Positions 10,005-17,979 of a DNA stretch of 64,000 nucleotides are shown here, piece by piece. The stretch covers positions 186,001 to 250,000 of the forward strand of contig NZ_PXZO01000017.1 in NCBI RefSeq assembly GCF_003013475.1, read 5' to 3'. A program made the position numbers and the translations under genes. This DNA comes from Brevibacillus porteri (lineage in GTDB: Bacteria; Bacillota; Bacilli; Brevibacillales; Brevibacillaceae). The notes under the pieces are model-generated. The model saw only the letters and a program-made list of their open reading frames with translations, did not search any database and was not told the DNA's origin. How positions within the stretch are numbered: the first letter of the stretch is position 1; every line of letters starts with the position of its first letter.

Positions 10005-10979
10005 TTACTTTACAAACGCTTTGACCAAGTCGTCTGCCTTCTTCATATTGGCCAGCATGGCGCCGGATTGCCAATGTGTCCGCTCCATTGGGTAGACATG
10101 GCCTTTTTTCACAGCAGGAACAGATTTCCAGATTGGGCTCTCCAAAATCTTGAGCGCATCCTTGTTTTCTTCGGAACTCCACGTGCCGTTCGACGGGAAA
10201 ACAATGATATGGTCTGCATCGATAGCCGGGATGGCTTCTTCTGATAATACCACATGTGTTTCTTGATTTTTGGCAGCGGAATATGGCGTAAGGCCCAACT
10301 CCTTATAAAGCATGCCTGTGTAAACATTGCCATCTCCGAAGAGGGCCAAATTCGGCTTATTTCCCACGTTCAAACGAATGACGGCTACTGTTTCATTGCC
10401 AATCGCCTTTTCTAGCTTTGCTTTGGTATCCGCAATTTTCTCATTGTACTTTTGGATCGCTTCGTCTGCTTTTTCTGGAACGCCTAGCACCTCGGCGATT
10501 TTCTTGAGTCTTCCAATCGTGTCGTTACGGAGTTCATCCGGCAGCTTGTACGTAGGAGCTACCTTGCTGAATTCCTCATATTTCTTGGGATCAGCGTAGC
10601 CATCCACAATGATAATATCCGGATTGGCTGCAAGCAACGCTTCCATACTTCCTGTAATATCAAAAAGAGGCACGTCCAGCCCGAGGTAATCCTGTTTGCC
10701 CCATGCCGGGTGATACCACTGGACAACCGGGGTCACACCCAATGCTGTCAAGAAGTCCTCCTGATAAATAGCAGCTACCCGCTGTGGCTTTACCGGAATC
10801 TCTACATCGCCATAGGCGTCTTTCACCACTTTGGTTTTCGCAGCGGTGTTCTCTGTCGGTGCTTTCTGCTCAGTGGATGTTGGCTCCGCTGCTTTTTCTG
10901 TACACGCAGTTAACACGAGCATCATGATCAATAATAATGCCATCCATGCCAATCCTGCATTCCGAACCGTTCTTACCAT
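10005..10979 (-). CDS. Ferric-siderophore-binding lipoprotein (FepB/FhuD class), pair 1
   Basis: The start at 10979 has AGAGGG seven bases upstream. The signal peptide ends in the lipobox LTAC with Cys26, followed by a Ser/Thr/Glu-rich linker. The body is a class III metal/siderophore-binding protein: QRVAAIYQEDFLTALGVTPV begins the first lobe, a long helix linker follows, and ESPIWKSVPAVKKGHVYPME ends the second. It would capture the ferric siderophore outside the membrane for the permease pair at 6.1-8.2 kb. A Fur-box-like site lies 34 bases upstream. Motifs shared with the sensor domain of the AraC regulator downstream suggest that both recognise one ligand. Confidence 0.92.
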   Translation of the reverse strand: MVRTVRNAGLAWMALLLIMMLVLTACTEKAAEPTSTEQKAPTENTAAKTKVVKDAYGDVEIPVKPQRVAAIYQEDFLTALGVTPVVQWYHPAWGKQDYLGLDVPLFDITGSMEALLAANPDIIIVDGYADPKKYEEFSKVAPTYKLPDELRNDTIGRLKKIAEVLGVPEKADEAIQKYNEKIADTKAKLEKAIGNETVAVIRLNVGNKPNLALFGDGNVYTGMLYKELGLTPYSAAKNQETHVVLSEEAIPAIDADHIIVFPSNGTWSSEENKDALKILESPIWKSVPAVKKGHVYPMERTHWQSGAMLANMKKADDLVKAFVK

Positions 10980-11013
10980 CTTTCTACCCTCTCTCACATC
11001 TGTTGATGATTAT

Positions 11014-11032
11014 AAAATTGATTCTCATTCTC
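11014..11032 (-). promoter_or_regulatory. Fur-box-like site upstream of siderophore lipoprotein 1
   Basis: The minus-strand sequence GAGAATGAGAATCAATTTT matches about 14 of 19 consensus positions and sits 35-53 bases before the start codon. Confidence 0.65.
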
Positions 11033-11195
11033 ACTATTTGCATCCTGATCATATGTGTTTCCTCGCCATCTGACAATGCATTTTCTCCATTATTTTTTGT
11101 CCAAACTCCACAACTGTCCGTGTGAAATCCTTCTCTTTGTACAAAATCAATGATGCCTATCTGACGTTTGTCCATTGAGCTGCTAAGCTATATCT

Positions 11196-11214
11196 GATAA
11201 TGATTATCATTGGA
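11196..11214 (+). promoter_or_regulatory. Fur box upstream of siderophore lipoprotein 2
   Basis: GATAATGATTATCATTGGA contains TGATAATGATTATCA, a perfect 15-base Fur 7-1-7 palindrome. It lies about 40 bases before the plus-strand start at 11254. Confidence 0.85.
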
Positions 11215-11253
11215 TAACAAACAGATTCAAACGACTACTGGAGGAAAATAGAA

Positions 11254-12240
11254 ATGAAACACATGCGCAACATGACCGGAACGTTAGGAATTTTCATACT
11301 GGCTGGCAGCTTGCTCATTGGATGCAGTCCATCCGCTTCGCAAGCAACTACCGCTTCCACACTTGGACAAGAAGCAACAAGCGCAACGAGCAGCGAGGCA
11401 AGTCAGAAAAGCCAAACGCGTCCATATACTGATTATCTCGGGCATGCAGGTAACATCCCGGTCTCCCCCGCACGAATCATCTATTCCGGTGAGACATTTG
11501 GCGATATGCTCGCGTTGGGCGTGAAGCCGATTGGGGGATTCGGGTACACCAACCAAATCTTTGAAGACCAACTGCACGATGTCCAGAATGTCGGTTTTCC
11601 CATTAATCTCGAAAAAGTCCTAGAATTACAGCCCGACTTGATCATCCATGCAAATACCGAAGAAAAAGAATATGAACAGCTAACCAAAATCGCCCCTACC
11701 GTCATTTTTGATACATTCGCCCCGTTGGAAGAGCGGATGACCCAGCTCGGTGATATGATTGGGAAACCGGAAGCAGCCACCAAATGGCTTGCCGATTACA
11801 AGCTCAAATCGGAGGAGATGTGGAAGAAACTGAAGGAGTCTGGCATCATGAAAGAAGGAGAAACCCTCTCTGTCTTTACCTATTATCCGGGTGATCGGCT
11901 GTTTGTCATGGCAAGAACAGGGCTTTCCCAAGTCCTCTACGATACAAACGGATTCAAGCCCACTGCGCCCATTCAGGAAATACTCGATGCACAAAAAGGA
12001 TTTGAACTCATCTCTGTGGAACGTTTGCCCGAAATAGCGGGAGATCGTATCTTTATTCTGAATACTGCGAGCGAGGAAGCTGAGAAATCAACGCAGGAGC
12101 TGCTAAAATCACGTATCTGGAAGGACCTTCCTGCTGTTAAAAACGGTTATGTCTACTTTATCGACATCGAAAAATCTAGCAGTGATGCGACAACAAGAGA
12201 ATGGCTCCTGCAAAGGATTCCTGAAATCCTGGCGAAGTAG
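11254..12240 (+). CDS. Ferric-siderophore-binding lipoprotein (FhuD/YxeB-like), pair 2
   Basis: The 328-residue protein has a lipoprotein signal with lipobox LIGC (Cys24) and a Ser/Thr/Ala-rich linker to about residue 55. The class III binding fold follows: ARIIYSGETFGDMLALGV starts lobe one, PDLIIHANTEE lies in its middle, and SRIWKDLPAVKNGYVYF ends lobe two. RBS GGAGG lies 9 bases before the ATG. A strong Fur box precedes it and a strong terminator follows, so it is probably monocistronic. No second permease is present, so it may share the channel at 6.1-8.2 kb or one elsewhere. Its sequence is closely paralleled by the sensor domain of the next gene. Confidence 0.92.
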   Translation: MKHMRNMTGTLGIFILAGSLLIGCSPSASQATTASTLGQEATSATSSEASQKSQTRPYTDYLGHAGNIPVSPARIIYSGETFGDMLALGVKPIGGFGYTNQIFEDQLHDVQNVGFPINLEKVLELQPDLIIHANTEEKEYEQLTKIAPTVIFDTFAPLEERMTQLGDMIGKPEAATKWLADYKLKSEEMWKKLKESGIMKEGETLSVFTYYPGDRLFVMARTGLSQVLYDTNGFKPTAPIQEILDAQKGFELISVERLPEIAGDRIFILNTASEEAEKSTQELLKSRIWKDLPAVKNGYVYFIDIEKSSSDATTREWLLQRIPEILAK

Positions 12241-12268
12241 TCCATCATGTCCGCCTGAATGAAACATG

Positions 12269-12308
12269 AGAAGCTTTTCAACAATGATTGAAAAGCTTCT
12301 TTTTTTTG
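12269..12308 (+). terminator. Rho-independent terminator after siderophore lipoprotein 2
   Basis: A perfect 13-bp stem (AGAAGCTTTTCAA with TTGAAAAGCTTCT), a 6-base loop and eight or more T residues follow the stop by 28 bases. Confidence 0.95.
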
Positions 12309-12328
12309 TATACGATTGATAAAACGAG

Positions 12329-12343
12329 TGATAATTATTCTCA
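12329..12343 (+). promoter_or_regulatory. Fur box before the second AraC regulator gene
   Basis: TGATAATTATTCTCA matches the 7-1-7 Fur palindrome TGATAATNATTATCA with one mismatch. It lies 23 bases before the ATG at 12367 and next to its ribosome site AAGGAGGG. Confidence 0.8.
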
Positions 12344-12366
12344 TATAAAAAAGGAGGGCATAACCG

Positions 12367-14013
12367 ATGCTTCACTCTATACCACCTCATTCCCCGCTCG
12401 GTTCCCTTCATTTTCAGTTGTGTCAAGTAGAGCGGACGGCTTGTCCTTCACCCACTCCCTTCCATACCCTGCTCTTCTTCACAAAAGGTTACGGCAGCCT
12501 CCGTATTCACGATCAAACGATTTCACCTTTGGCAGGAAAGTGTTTTTTGCTTTCACCGTCTACTCCTTTTGCGATCGAATCCTTGTACGACAGCGCGACT
12601 GAGTGCTACCAAATCTCGTTTACCGTCATCTCGTTCGATCCAGACAATAGACCTCTACCGTACCCATACGCATTGCTTGATGGCCGTATCGAGCTGTCCG
12701 CTCACCCCTCTGCCCGGCTCTTGCGCTTATGTGACACTTTGCTCTTAGGCAAATCAACTTCTTCTGAAATGGACAGCTATTGGCAGCAATTGCGGTTCCA
12801 GAAGCTACTCGGATTTTTGCTGGAGCAAAATCTGTCTCCTGACCTTATCCCTAGCAAGAGCACAGAGGTCGAGAACAGCATTCGTTATATCCAACAAAAT
12901 TATCAAGAGAACATGACGGTCAAGCAGTTGGCACAACTAGCCAATGTGCCGTCGTGGCAGTACACGCAGCTCTTTCGCCAGTTGACGGGTAAAAAGCCTT
13001 TGGAATATGTGACAGCGCTGCGTATTCATCATGCGAAAGAGCTCCTGAAAAGCTCGAACGATTCATTGCGGGACATCGCCTCGCAGGTCGGCTTCATGGA
13101 TGAGTATTATTTCAATCGTCGCTTTCGAAAGACGACCGGTTACACGCCAAGGCAATATTCCAGGCTGACTCACCGCATGGTGCTCGTGCAGGACTGGACA
13201 GGCCATGAGGTAGAGATCCCCCTTCAGCCACAACGCATCCTTTATATTGGGGAGACGTTTAATGATTTGCTCGCACTCCATGTTGAAAATATCGTCGGAG
13301 GGAATTTTACCTGGATGGAACGAACCATCTATCGAGACAAGGTAAAACACATGCAGGATATCGACTTTCCCGTTGACTATGACCATTTGAAGTCATTGAA
13401 GCCAGATCTGATCATTTTCGCGAACGCAGAAGAAGACAAATACAAGCAGATGAACCAGGTTGCCCCAACGCTCACGTTTAATTCATTTGCTTCGCTGGAG
13501 GAACGGTTGCATACACTCGGAGATTGGCTGGGGAAAAAGAACGAGGCGCGGGAATGGCTCAGGAAATACCACACGAATGCTACCACCATGTGGAATCAGC
13601 TCCGCTCCGAGCTTGTGCCTGGTGAGACTGCATCCGTCTTTATCCATGAGCATGGCGGGCGTCTGTTCGTAATGGGCACTTCAGGACTTTCCTCCGCCCT
13701 TTACCATCCAAACGGTTTTTCTCCTGTGGATAAAATTCAAGAAGTACTGCAAGCTGGCTACGGCTTTATCGAAATTCGAGAGGAGGACATCCCCCTGTAC
13801 GCAGGCGATCGGATCTTTATGCTGCTGTCCGAAGACACCGAATCGCGTCAGGCTACTTCTGAATTGATGCAAAGTGATAGGTGGAAGAGTCTGCCTGCCG
13901 TTCAGAACGGCTATGTCTATTTTGTAGAAGCGCAAAAATGGAATTGGGGCGCTGCTCTTACCAGAGAGAGATTGCTGCAAATGCTGCCACTTTTGCTGCG
14001 CCATTCTTCCTGA
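12367..14013 (+). CDS. AraC-family regulator with C-terminal siderophore-binding-protein-like sensor domain, pair 2
   Basis: The 548-residue protein has an N-terminal region (1-165), an AraC DNA-binding domain (about 169-265, ending NRRFRKTTGYTPRQYS), and a cytoplasmic copy of a siderophore-binding fold (about 271-548). The sensor runs in parallel with the lipoprotein encoded just upstream: GETFNDLLAL against GETFGDMLAL, RLFVMGTSGLSSALY against RLFVMARTGLSQVLY, and SLPAVQNGYVYF against DLPAVKNGYVYF. This is the Btr arrangement: a ferric siderophore inside the cell activates its own uptake genes. A Fur box lies next to the ribosome site. The likely target is the adjacent lipoprotein gene. Confidence 0.9.
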   Translation: MLHSIPPHSPLGSLHFQLCQVERTACPSPTPFHTLLFFTKGYGSLRIHDQTISPLAGKCFLLSPSTPFAIESLYDSATECYQISFTVISFDPDNRPLPYPYALLDGRIELSAHPSARLLRLCDTLLLGKSTSSEMDSYWQQLRFQKLLGFLLEQNLSPDLIPSKSTEVENSIRYIQQNYQENMTVKQLAQLANVPSWQYTQLFRQLTGKKPLEYVTALRIHHAKELLKSSNDSLRDIASQVGFMDEYYFNRRFRKTTGYTPRQYSRLTHRMVLVQDWTGHEVEIPLQPQRILYIGETFNDLLALHVENIVGGNFTWMERTIYRDKVKHMQDIDFPVDYDHLKSLKPDLIIFANAEEDKYKQMNQVAPTLTFNSFASLEERLHTLGDWLGKKNEAREWLRKYHTNATTMWNQLRSELVPGETASVFIHEHGGRLFVMGTSGLSSALYHPNGFSPVDKIQEVLQAGYGFIEIREEDIPLYAGDRIFMLLSEDTESRQATSELMQSDRWKSLPAVQNGYVYFVEAQKWNWGAALTRERLLQMLPLLLRHSS

Positions 14014-14014
14014 A

Positions 14015-14061
14015 GCAAACAGGCCAGCTTCCCTGTCGTGGGGAATCGCTGGCCTGCTTAC
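14015..14061. terminator. Stem-loop between convergent genes, probable terminator
   Basis: CAGGCCAGC and GCTGGCCTG form a 9-bp stem with an inner TTCCC/GGGAA extension. T-runs are short on both sides, so termination strength is uncertain. It separates the AraC regulator from the DeoR-type gene. Confidence 0.6.
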
Positions 14062-14069
14062 TCTTACTA

Positions 14070-14858
14070 CTACTCCTCTGCTACCATCCATGCTACGTTT
14101 CTTGCTTGGAGTCCTTTATTCCATTCTGCTGGTGCTGCCATATCGCTGATCACGATGTCGACCTCTCCTAAGTCTGCGATCTTGCACAATGTGCTGACAC
14201 CGATCTTGGAATGGTCCGCTAGCACAATGCTTTCATTGGCATTTTCGATGAAACAACGGGCGAGTTCCGTTCGATCTGGCTCATAGCAGGTCAAGCCTTT
14301 ATGGAGCAGGATGCCGTCAGCCGCGATAAACGCCTTGTCCACATAAAATTGTTTCATCATCTTCTCTGCATAGGTCCCGCTTACCCGATGATGCTTGGCG
14401 CTCACCTTTCCACCCAGGAAGTAGATATCTGCCGCAAGCATTCCATTGTTTTGGTACTCGATTAATCGATTCAGCGCCGTGATCGAGCTAGTGAGGATCG
14501 TCAAATCTTTTTTCGTCACGAGAAAGCTGATCATTTGCAAAGGCGTTGTCCCTTCATCGATGACAATGGTATCGCTATCTTGCACCAAGTCCGCTGCCAG
14601 CCGCCCAATCCGTTTCTTTTCTTCCACTCGCAAGACTTCACGGGCAAAATGAGAGGGCTCGGAGCGCTCCACTGTCAGCTTTACTGCCCCGCCATAGACG
14701 CGCTTCAGCTTTTTCTCCGCTTCCAGCTCTTCCAAATACCTGCGGATAGACTCAGACGATACTTGCAGCTTTTCGACCAGCTCATTGGTCCGCACCTTGC
14801 CATTGGAATTGATCAACTGCAAAATGATTTGCTTACGCTCTTCCCCGAACAACGACAC
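14070..14858 (-). CDS. DeoR-family transcriptional regulator, probable regulator of the 2-aminoethylphosphonate operon
   Basis: The 262-residue protein has an N-terminal winged helix (ERKQIILQLINSNGKVRTNE, then VSSESIRRYLEELE) and a C-terminal DeoR sugar-phosphate-type sensor domain that includes VIDEGTTPLQM. The start is GTG behind AGGGGG. It is the last gene of a minus-strand series whose other genes take up and degrade 2-aminoethylphosphonate, so it probably represses that operon and binds a phosphorylated intermediate; phosphonoacetaldehyde would be a candidate (inference). An inverted repeat upstream of the operon at 21957-21982 may be its operator. Confidence 0.87.
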   Translation of the reverse strand: MSLFGEERKQIILQLINSNGKVRTNELVEKLQVSSESIRRYLEELEAEKKLKRVYGGAVKLTVERSEPSHFAREVLRVEEKKRIGRLAADLVQDSDTIVIDEGTTPLQMISFLVTKKDLTILTSSITALNRLIEYQNNGMLAADIYFLGGKVSAKHHRVSGTYAEKMMKQFYVDKAFIAADGILLHKGLTCYEPDRTELARCFIENANESIVLADHSKIGVSTLCKIADLGEVDIVISDMAAPAEWNKGLQARNVAWMVAEE

Positions 14859-14883
14859 GCCGAATGTCCCCCTATCTCGTGCT

Positions 14884-16047
14884 TTACGTCAGTTCGATCT
14901 TTTCTCCATGGATGTAAATCTGACGTTTTGCCAGCTCGTGAAAAATCACAGCCGGATCAAATGCTTCTTCTGGTGTAATGACGCCAATAGCTTTTACATT
15001 TCCTTTCGCGATCTGCTCAGTCGCAATCGCCAGCGGGATTCCTACGTTGCGGGTATAGGAGCGCAGCCCTGCCCAGTCAGCTACAGAGCCGTCTGATGCC
15101 GGATGTGTATGGTACAGGGTGTGCCCTACTTTGCGGCCGCCCTTGGTACCTGTTACCTCGACATGAAGCGAATACCCGTATAATTCCGTCTCTTTTCCCT
15201 CCCTAGAATTGTAGAGGTATTGGGAGATACAATCAAGGATTCCCACCTTTGTTTCCCCTACTGTGATGGGATCGTTCCGTAAAAAGCCATAATCATAGAG
15301 GGATTTGACCAGCTCCATGTTTTGCTTCGGCCATGTTCCCCGGACCTCGATTAGCTTTACTCCTTTTGGAGACAAAGCCTGTGCTAGCGTCTTCGTTTCT
15401 GCATGAGGAATGATGTACTGAATGGTTTTTCCATATGGCTCAGGAAGCTTTATCTCGCGTGGGCGAGCAAATGGCGGGACTTGAATGAATGCGCCATTTT
15501 CATAGACGACGCGCCCTGGCAAATCTGGATCATACTCATAGGTCGTCGTCTCTGTGATCGATTTGGAAAAGGCAATCGGGCGAAAGGAACCGTGGCTGAC
15601 ACGCACTTCGTCGACTTCATCGAGCTGGTTCGCTGCATGCATCGCCATCATTTGGGTCAGTCCAGGCGTCATGCCAAAGCCTGGCAGGCAGGTCTTCCCA
15701 TGGTCGCGGAAGATCGCATCCGAGGCGTTTTCTTCCCCAAAACCGTTCAAATTGATGCCATGGCAGCCAGCCTCCGCAATCGCAGCAGTAGACAGGCCGT
15801 TCAGTGTGATCGTGGTTCCGTCCATGACGATGTCGTAACCGCGCATTTTTTGGACCGTATCCGCATGATCGCGTACATTTACCGGAACAAAATCTACGCG
15901 AGGATCGTTCAGCCACTCGACTACCTTGCGACCTTCTTCTTCATTAAAATCACCGATCGTGATCTGCTCAAAATCCGAATGCAACACGAGATCGAGCACA
16001 GCTTCCCGACAAATATTTCCCGCTCCACCCAAGCAAAACACTTTCAT
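14884..16047 (-). CDS. Saccharopine-dehydrogenase-like NAD(P)-dependent oxidoreductase in the phosphonate operon
   Basis: The N terminus has a Rossmann motif, CLGGAGNICREAV, and a GDFNEEEGRKVVEWL segment like saccharopine dehydrogenase-family proteins. The GFGMTPGLTQMMAMHAA segment follows at mid-protein, and the length of 387 residues is usual. Family members form or split C-N bonds in secondary amines such as saccharopine or carboxynorspermidine, or reduce other amino acids. The start at ATG 16047 is behind GGAGG with 8 bases spacing. It is 19 bases downstream of phnW in the same operon. A role on an N-substituted aminoethylphosphonate is possible but is only inference; I know of no characterised member in this context. 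Confidence 0.8.
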   Translation of the reverse strand: MKVFCLGGAGNICREAVLDLVLHSDFEQITIGDFNEEEGRKVVEWLNDPRVDFVPVNVRDHADTVQKMRGYDIVMDGTTITLNGLSTAAIAEAGCHGINLNGFGEENASDAIFRDHGKTCLPGFGMTPGLTQMMAMHAANQLDEVDEVRVSHGSFRPIAFSKSITETTTYEYDPDLPGRVVYENGAFIQVPPFARPREIKLPEPYGKTIQYIIPHAETKTLAQALSPKGVKLIEVRGTWPKQNMELVKSLYDYGFLRNDPITVGETKVGILDCISQYLYNSREGKETELYGYSLHVEVTGTKGGRKVGHTLYHTHPASDGSVADWAGLRSYTRNVGIPLAIATEQIAKGNVKAIGVITPEEAFDPAVIFHELAKRQIYIHGEKIELT

Positions 16048-16066
16048 CACGATAGCCTCCTTTTCT

Positions 16067-17185
16067 TTATTCCAGCCAGAAACGATTGTTTTCCATCGCA
16101 GCGATTAATCTCTCAATATCTTCGGGGGAAACTTCTCCGATATTGCCTATCCGAAACGTGTCCGCTTGCGAGATTTTGCCCGGATAAATAACGAAACCTG
16201 CCTGCTTCAAACGCTCATACAGCTCCGCGAAGGTGAACGCCTCGCTTTCGGGATAATAAAAGGAAGTAATGAAAGGCGATTGTGATTCTTTTGGCAACAG
16301 GATGCGAAAACCGATACGCTCCATGCCTTCTGCGAGTAACTGCTGATTTCGCTTGTAACGCTCGTACCGTTTTTCAACTCCCCCCTCTGCCTCAAGCTCT
16401 ATCAGTGCTTGATAAAAGGCTCGCACGACATGAGTCGGAGAAGTATAGCGCCACTTTCCGTTTTGCTCCTCCATCGTCTTCCACTGGCTGTACAAATCGA
16501 GGGACAGCGTACGGGCAATCCCTTTGCATCGGATGAGCGCTGACGTTTTGGCAACGACAAAGCCGAAACCAGGCACGCCTTGAATGCATTTGTTTGCGCT
16601 TGAGATCAGGAAGTCGATCGAGAGCTGTGCTGCATCCAACGGAATGCCACCGAAGCTACTCATCGCATCTACGATATAGACTTTTCCGTACTTCTTGGCG
16701 ACTTCACCAATTTCTTTGATGGGATTAAGCATGCCGGTAGTCGTTTCCGAATGCACCACAGCCACATGCGTAATCGTTGCATCTGCCGCGAGTTTTTTCT
16801 CCAAAGCTTCTGCATCGGCCTTTGTCACTTCACCAAAGTCAATTACCTCTGTTGCGATTCCATGGACTTGTGCCATTTCCACGATCCGATCCCCGTATGC
16901 GCCATTCGTCAGGACGAGCAGCTTGCCGTCTGCGGGAATCACACTGCTCACCACCGCTTCCACACAAAAGGTCCCGCTGCCTTGCATCAAGACGCTCGTA
17001 TAAACCTCTACCTGGGAGGTTGCCAATCGGACGAGCTTTTGGCGGATTGCCTGTACGAGTTCATTGTAATCACGGTCCCACGTGCACCAATCCCGCAGCA
17101 TTGCCTCGCGTACGGTTGATGAAGTGGTCAATGGTCCGGGGGTGAGCAACAAGTACGAATTGTCGGTTAGTCGTGTCTGATTCAT
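16067..17185 (-). CDS. phnW: 2-aminoethylphosphonate:pyruvate transaminase
   Basis: The 372-residue fold-type I PLP enzyme belongs to the alanine-glyoxylate/AEP transaminase group. It begins [20 protein letters not shown], has [11 protein letters not shown] near 145-154, VDAMSSFGG at 172-180 and the likely PLP lysine Lys199 in SSANKCIQG. It converts 2-aminoethylphosphonate and pyruvate to phosphonoacetaldehyde and alanine. The ATG overlaps the stop of phnX by four bases, so translation is coupled. Together with PhnX it forms the classical hydrolytic AEP pathway, which supplies phosphate, nitrogen and acetaldehyde carbon. Confidence 0.95.
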   Translation of the reverse strand: MNQTRLTDNSYLLLTPGPLTTSSTVREAMLRDWCTWDRDYNELVQAIRQKLVRLATSQVEVYTSVLMQGSGTFCVEAVVSSVIPADGKLLVLTNGAYGDRIVEMAQVHGIATEVIDFGEVTKADAEALEKKLAADATITHVAVVHSETTTGMLNPIKEIGEVAKKYGKVYIVDAMSSFGGIPLDAAQLSIDFLISSANKCIQGVPGFGFVVAKTSALIRCKGIARTLSLDLYSQWKTMEEQNGKWRYTSPTHVVRAFYQALIELEAEGGVEKRYERYKRNQQLLAEGMERIGFRILLPKESQSPFITSFYYPESEAFTFAELYERLKQAGFVIYPGKISQADTFRIGNIGEVSPEDIERLIAAMENNRFWLE

Positions 17186-17976
17186 GGTCTCTCTCCTTCT
17201 GCATGAAGCATCTCGATGTTTTTTAGCACCTCATCCAAGCATCCGATCTCCGCGACCACGTAGTGCGCACCCGCCGCCATCAGTCGTTCTGTTGCGATAG
17301 CCAGTCTTTTATCCAGCTCTTCCTGTGGCATGTTTTTCACTTCCTCCAAGGACAGGCCGAGTTCGCTTCCACCCTTCAGGACGCCAACGGTCCACATCCC
17401 GGCGTTTCTTCCTTCTTTCATATCGCTCGTCGTATCACCGACCTTGACGATCTCGTTCATTGGAAATACGTCCAGTAGAATCGCATTTTGATAGCACATC
17501 CATGGAAATGGACGTCCAGCAGGCACTTCACTTGGGGTGACAAGTGCGTCTGGTTCGTAGCCCTGTTGCTTAGCCGATGCTGCTACAACATTCATCATGT
17601 CCCTCGTGTAGCCTGTGGTCGAGCCAATTTTGATTCCTTGCTCGCGAAGTCGTCCTACCAATTCAATTGCTCCCGGAACAGGAGTGGCGTACTCATGCAG
17701 CGTCTCCATCAGCATCGGTTCGAAGTCAGCGTACAATTCGTCCACATCCGCTTCATTTGGAAGTCGACCGTAACGCTCTTGCCATAGCGCTGCTACCCGC
17801 TCCATTTTGCAAAGTGCCTGGATATGATCGCGCTTGAGCATCCCCATCGGTTCGCGTGCTTCTGCTGCTGTCAGCTCAATCCCCCGTTTTTTGAACACCT
17901 GTAAAAAGACAGCTAACGGAGCGAAACATCCGTAATCTACCATCGTTCCTGCCCAATCAAATACTACTGCTTTCAT
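17182..17976 (-). CDS. phnX: Phosphonoacetaldehyde hydrolase (phosphonatase)
   Basis: The 264-residue HAD-superfamily protein has the nucleophile Asp7 in [13 protein letters not shown] and a cap-domain Lys48 in MGMLKRDH. Lys48 forms the Schiff base with phosphonoacetaldehyde. Motif II lies at GSTTGYT and motif III/IV near [13 protein letters not shown]. It splits the C-P bond to give acetaldehyde and phosphate. It lies between the transporter permease (3-base gap) and phnW (4-base overlap). All expected catalytic residues are visible and the length is normal. Confidence 0.95.
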   Translation of the reverse strand: MKAVVFDWAGTMVDYGCFAPLAVFLQVFKKRGIELTAAEAREPMGMLKRDHIQALCKMERVAALWQERYGRLPNEADVDELYADFEPMLMETLHEYATPVPGAIELVGRLREQGIKIGSTTGYTRDMMNVVAASAKQQGYEPDALVTPSEVPAGRPFPWMCYQNAILLDVFPMNEIVKVGDTTSDMKEGRNAGMWTVGVLKGGSELGLSLEEVKNMPQEELDKRLAIATERLMAAGAHYVVAEIGCLDEVLKNIEMLHAEGERP

Positions 17977-17979
17977 GCT

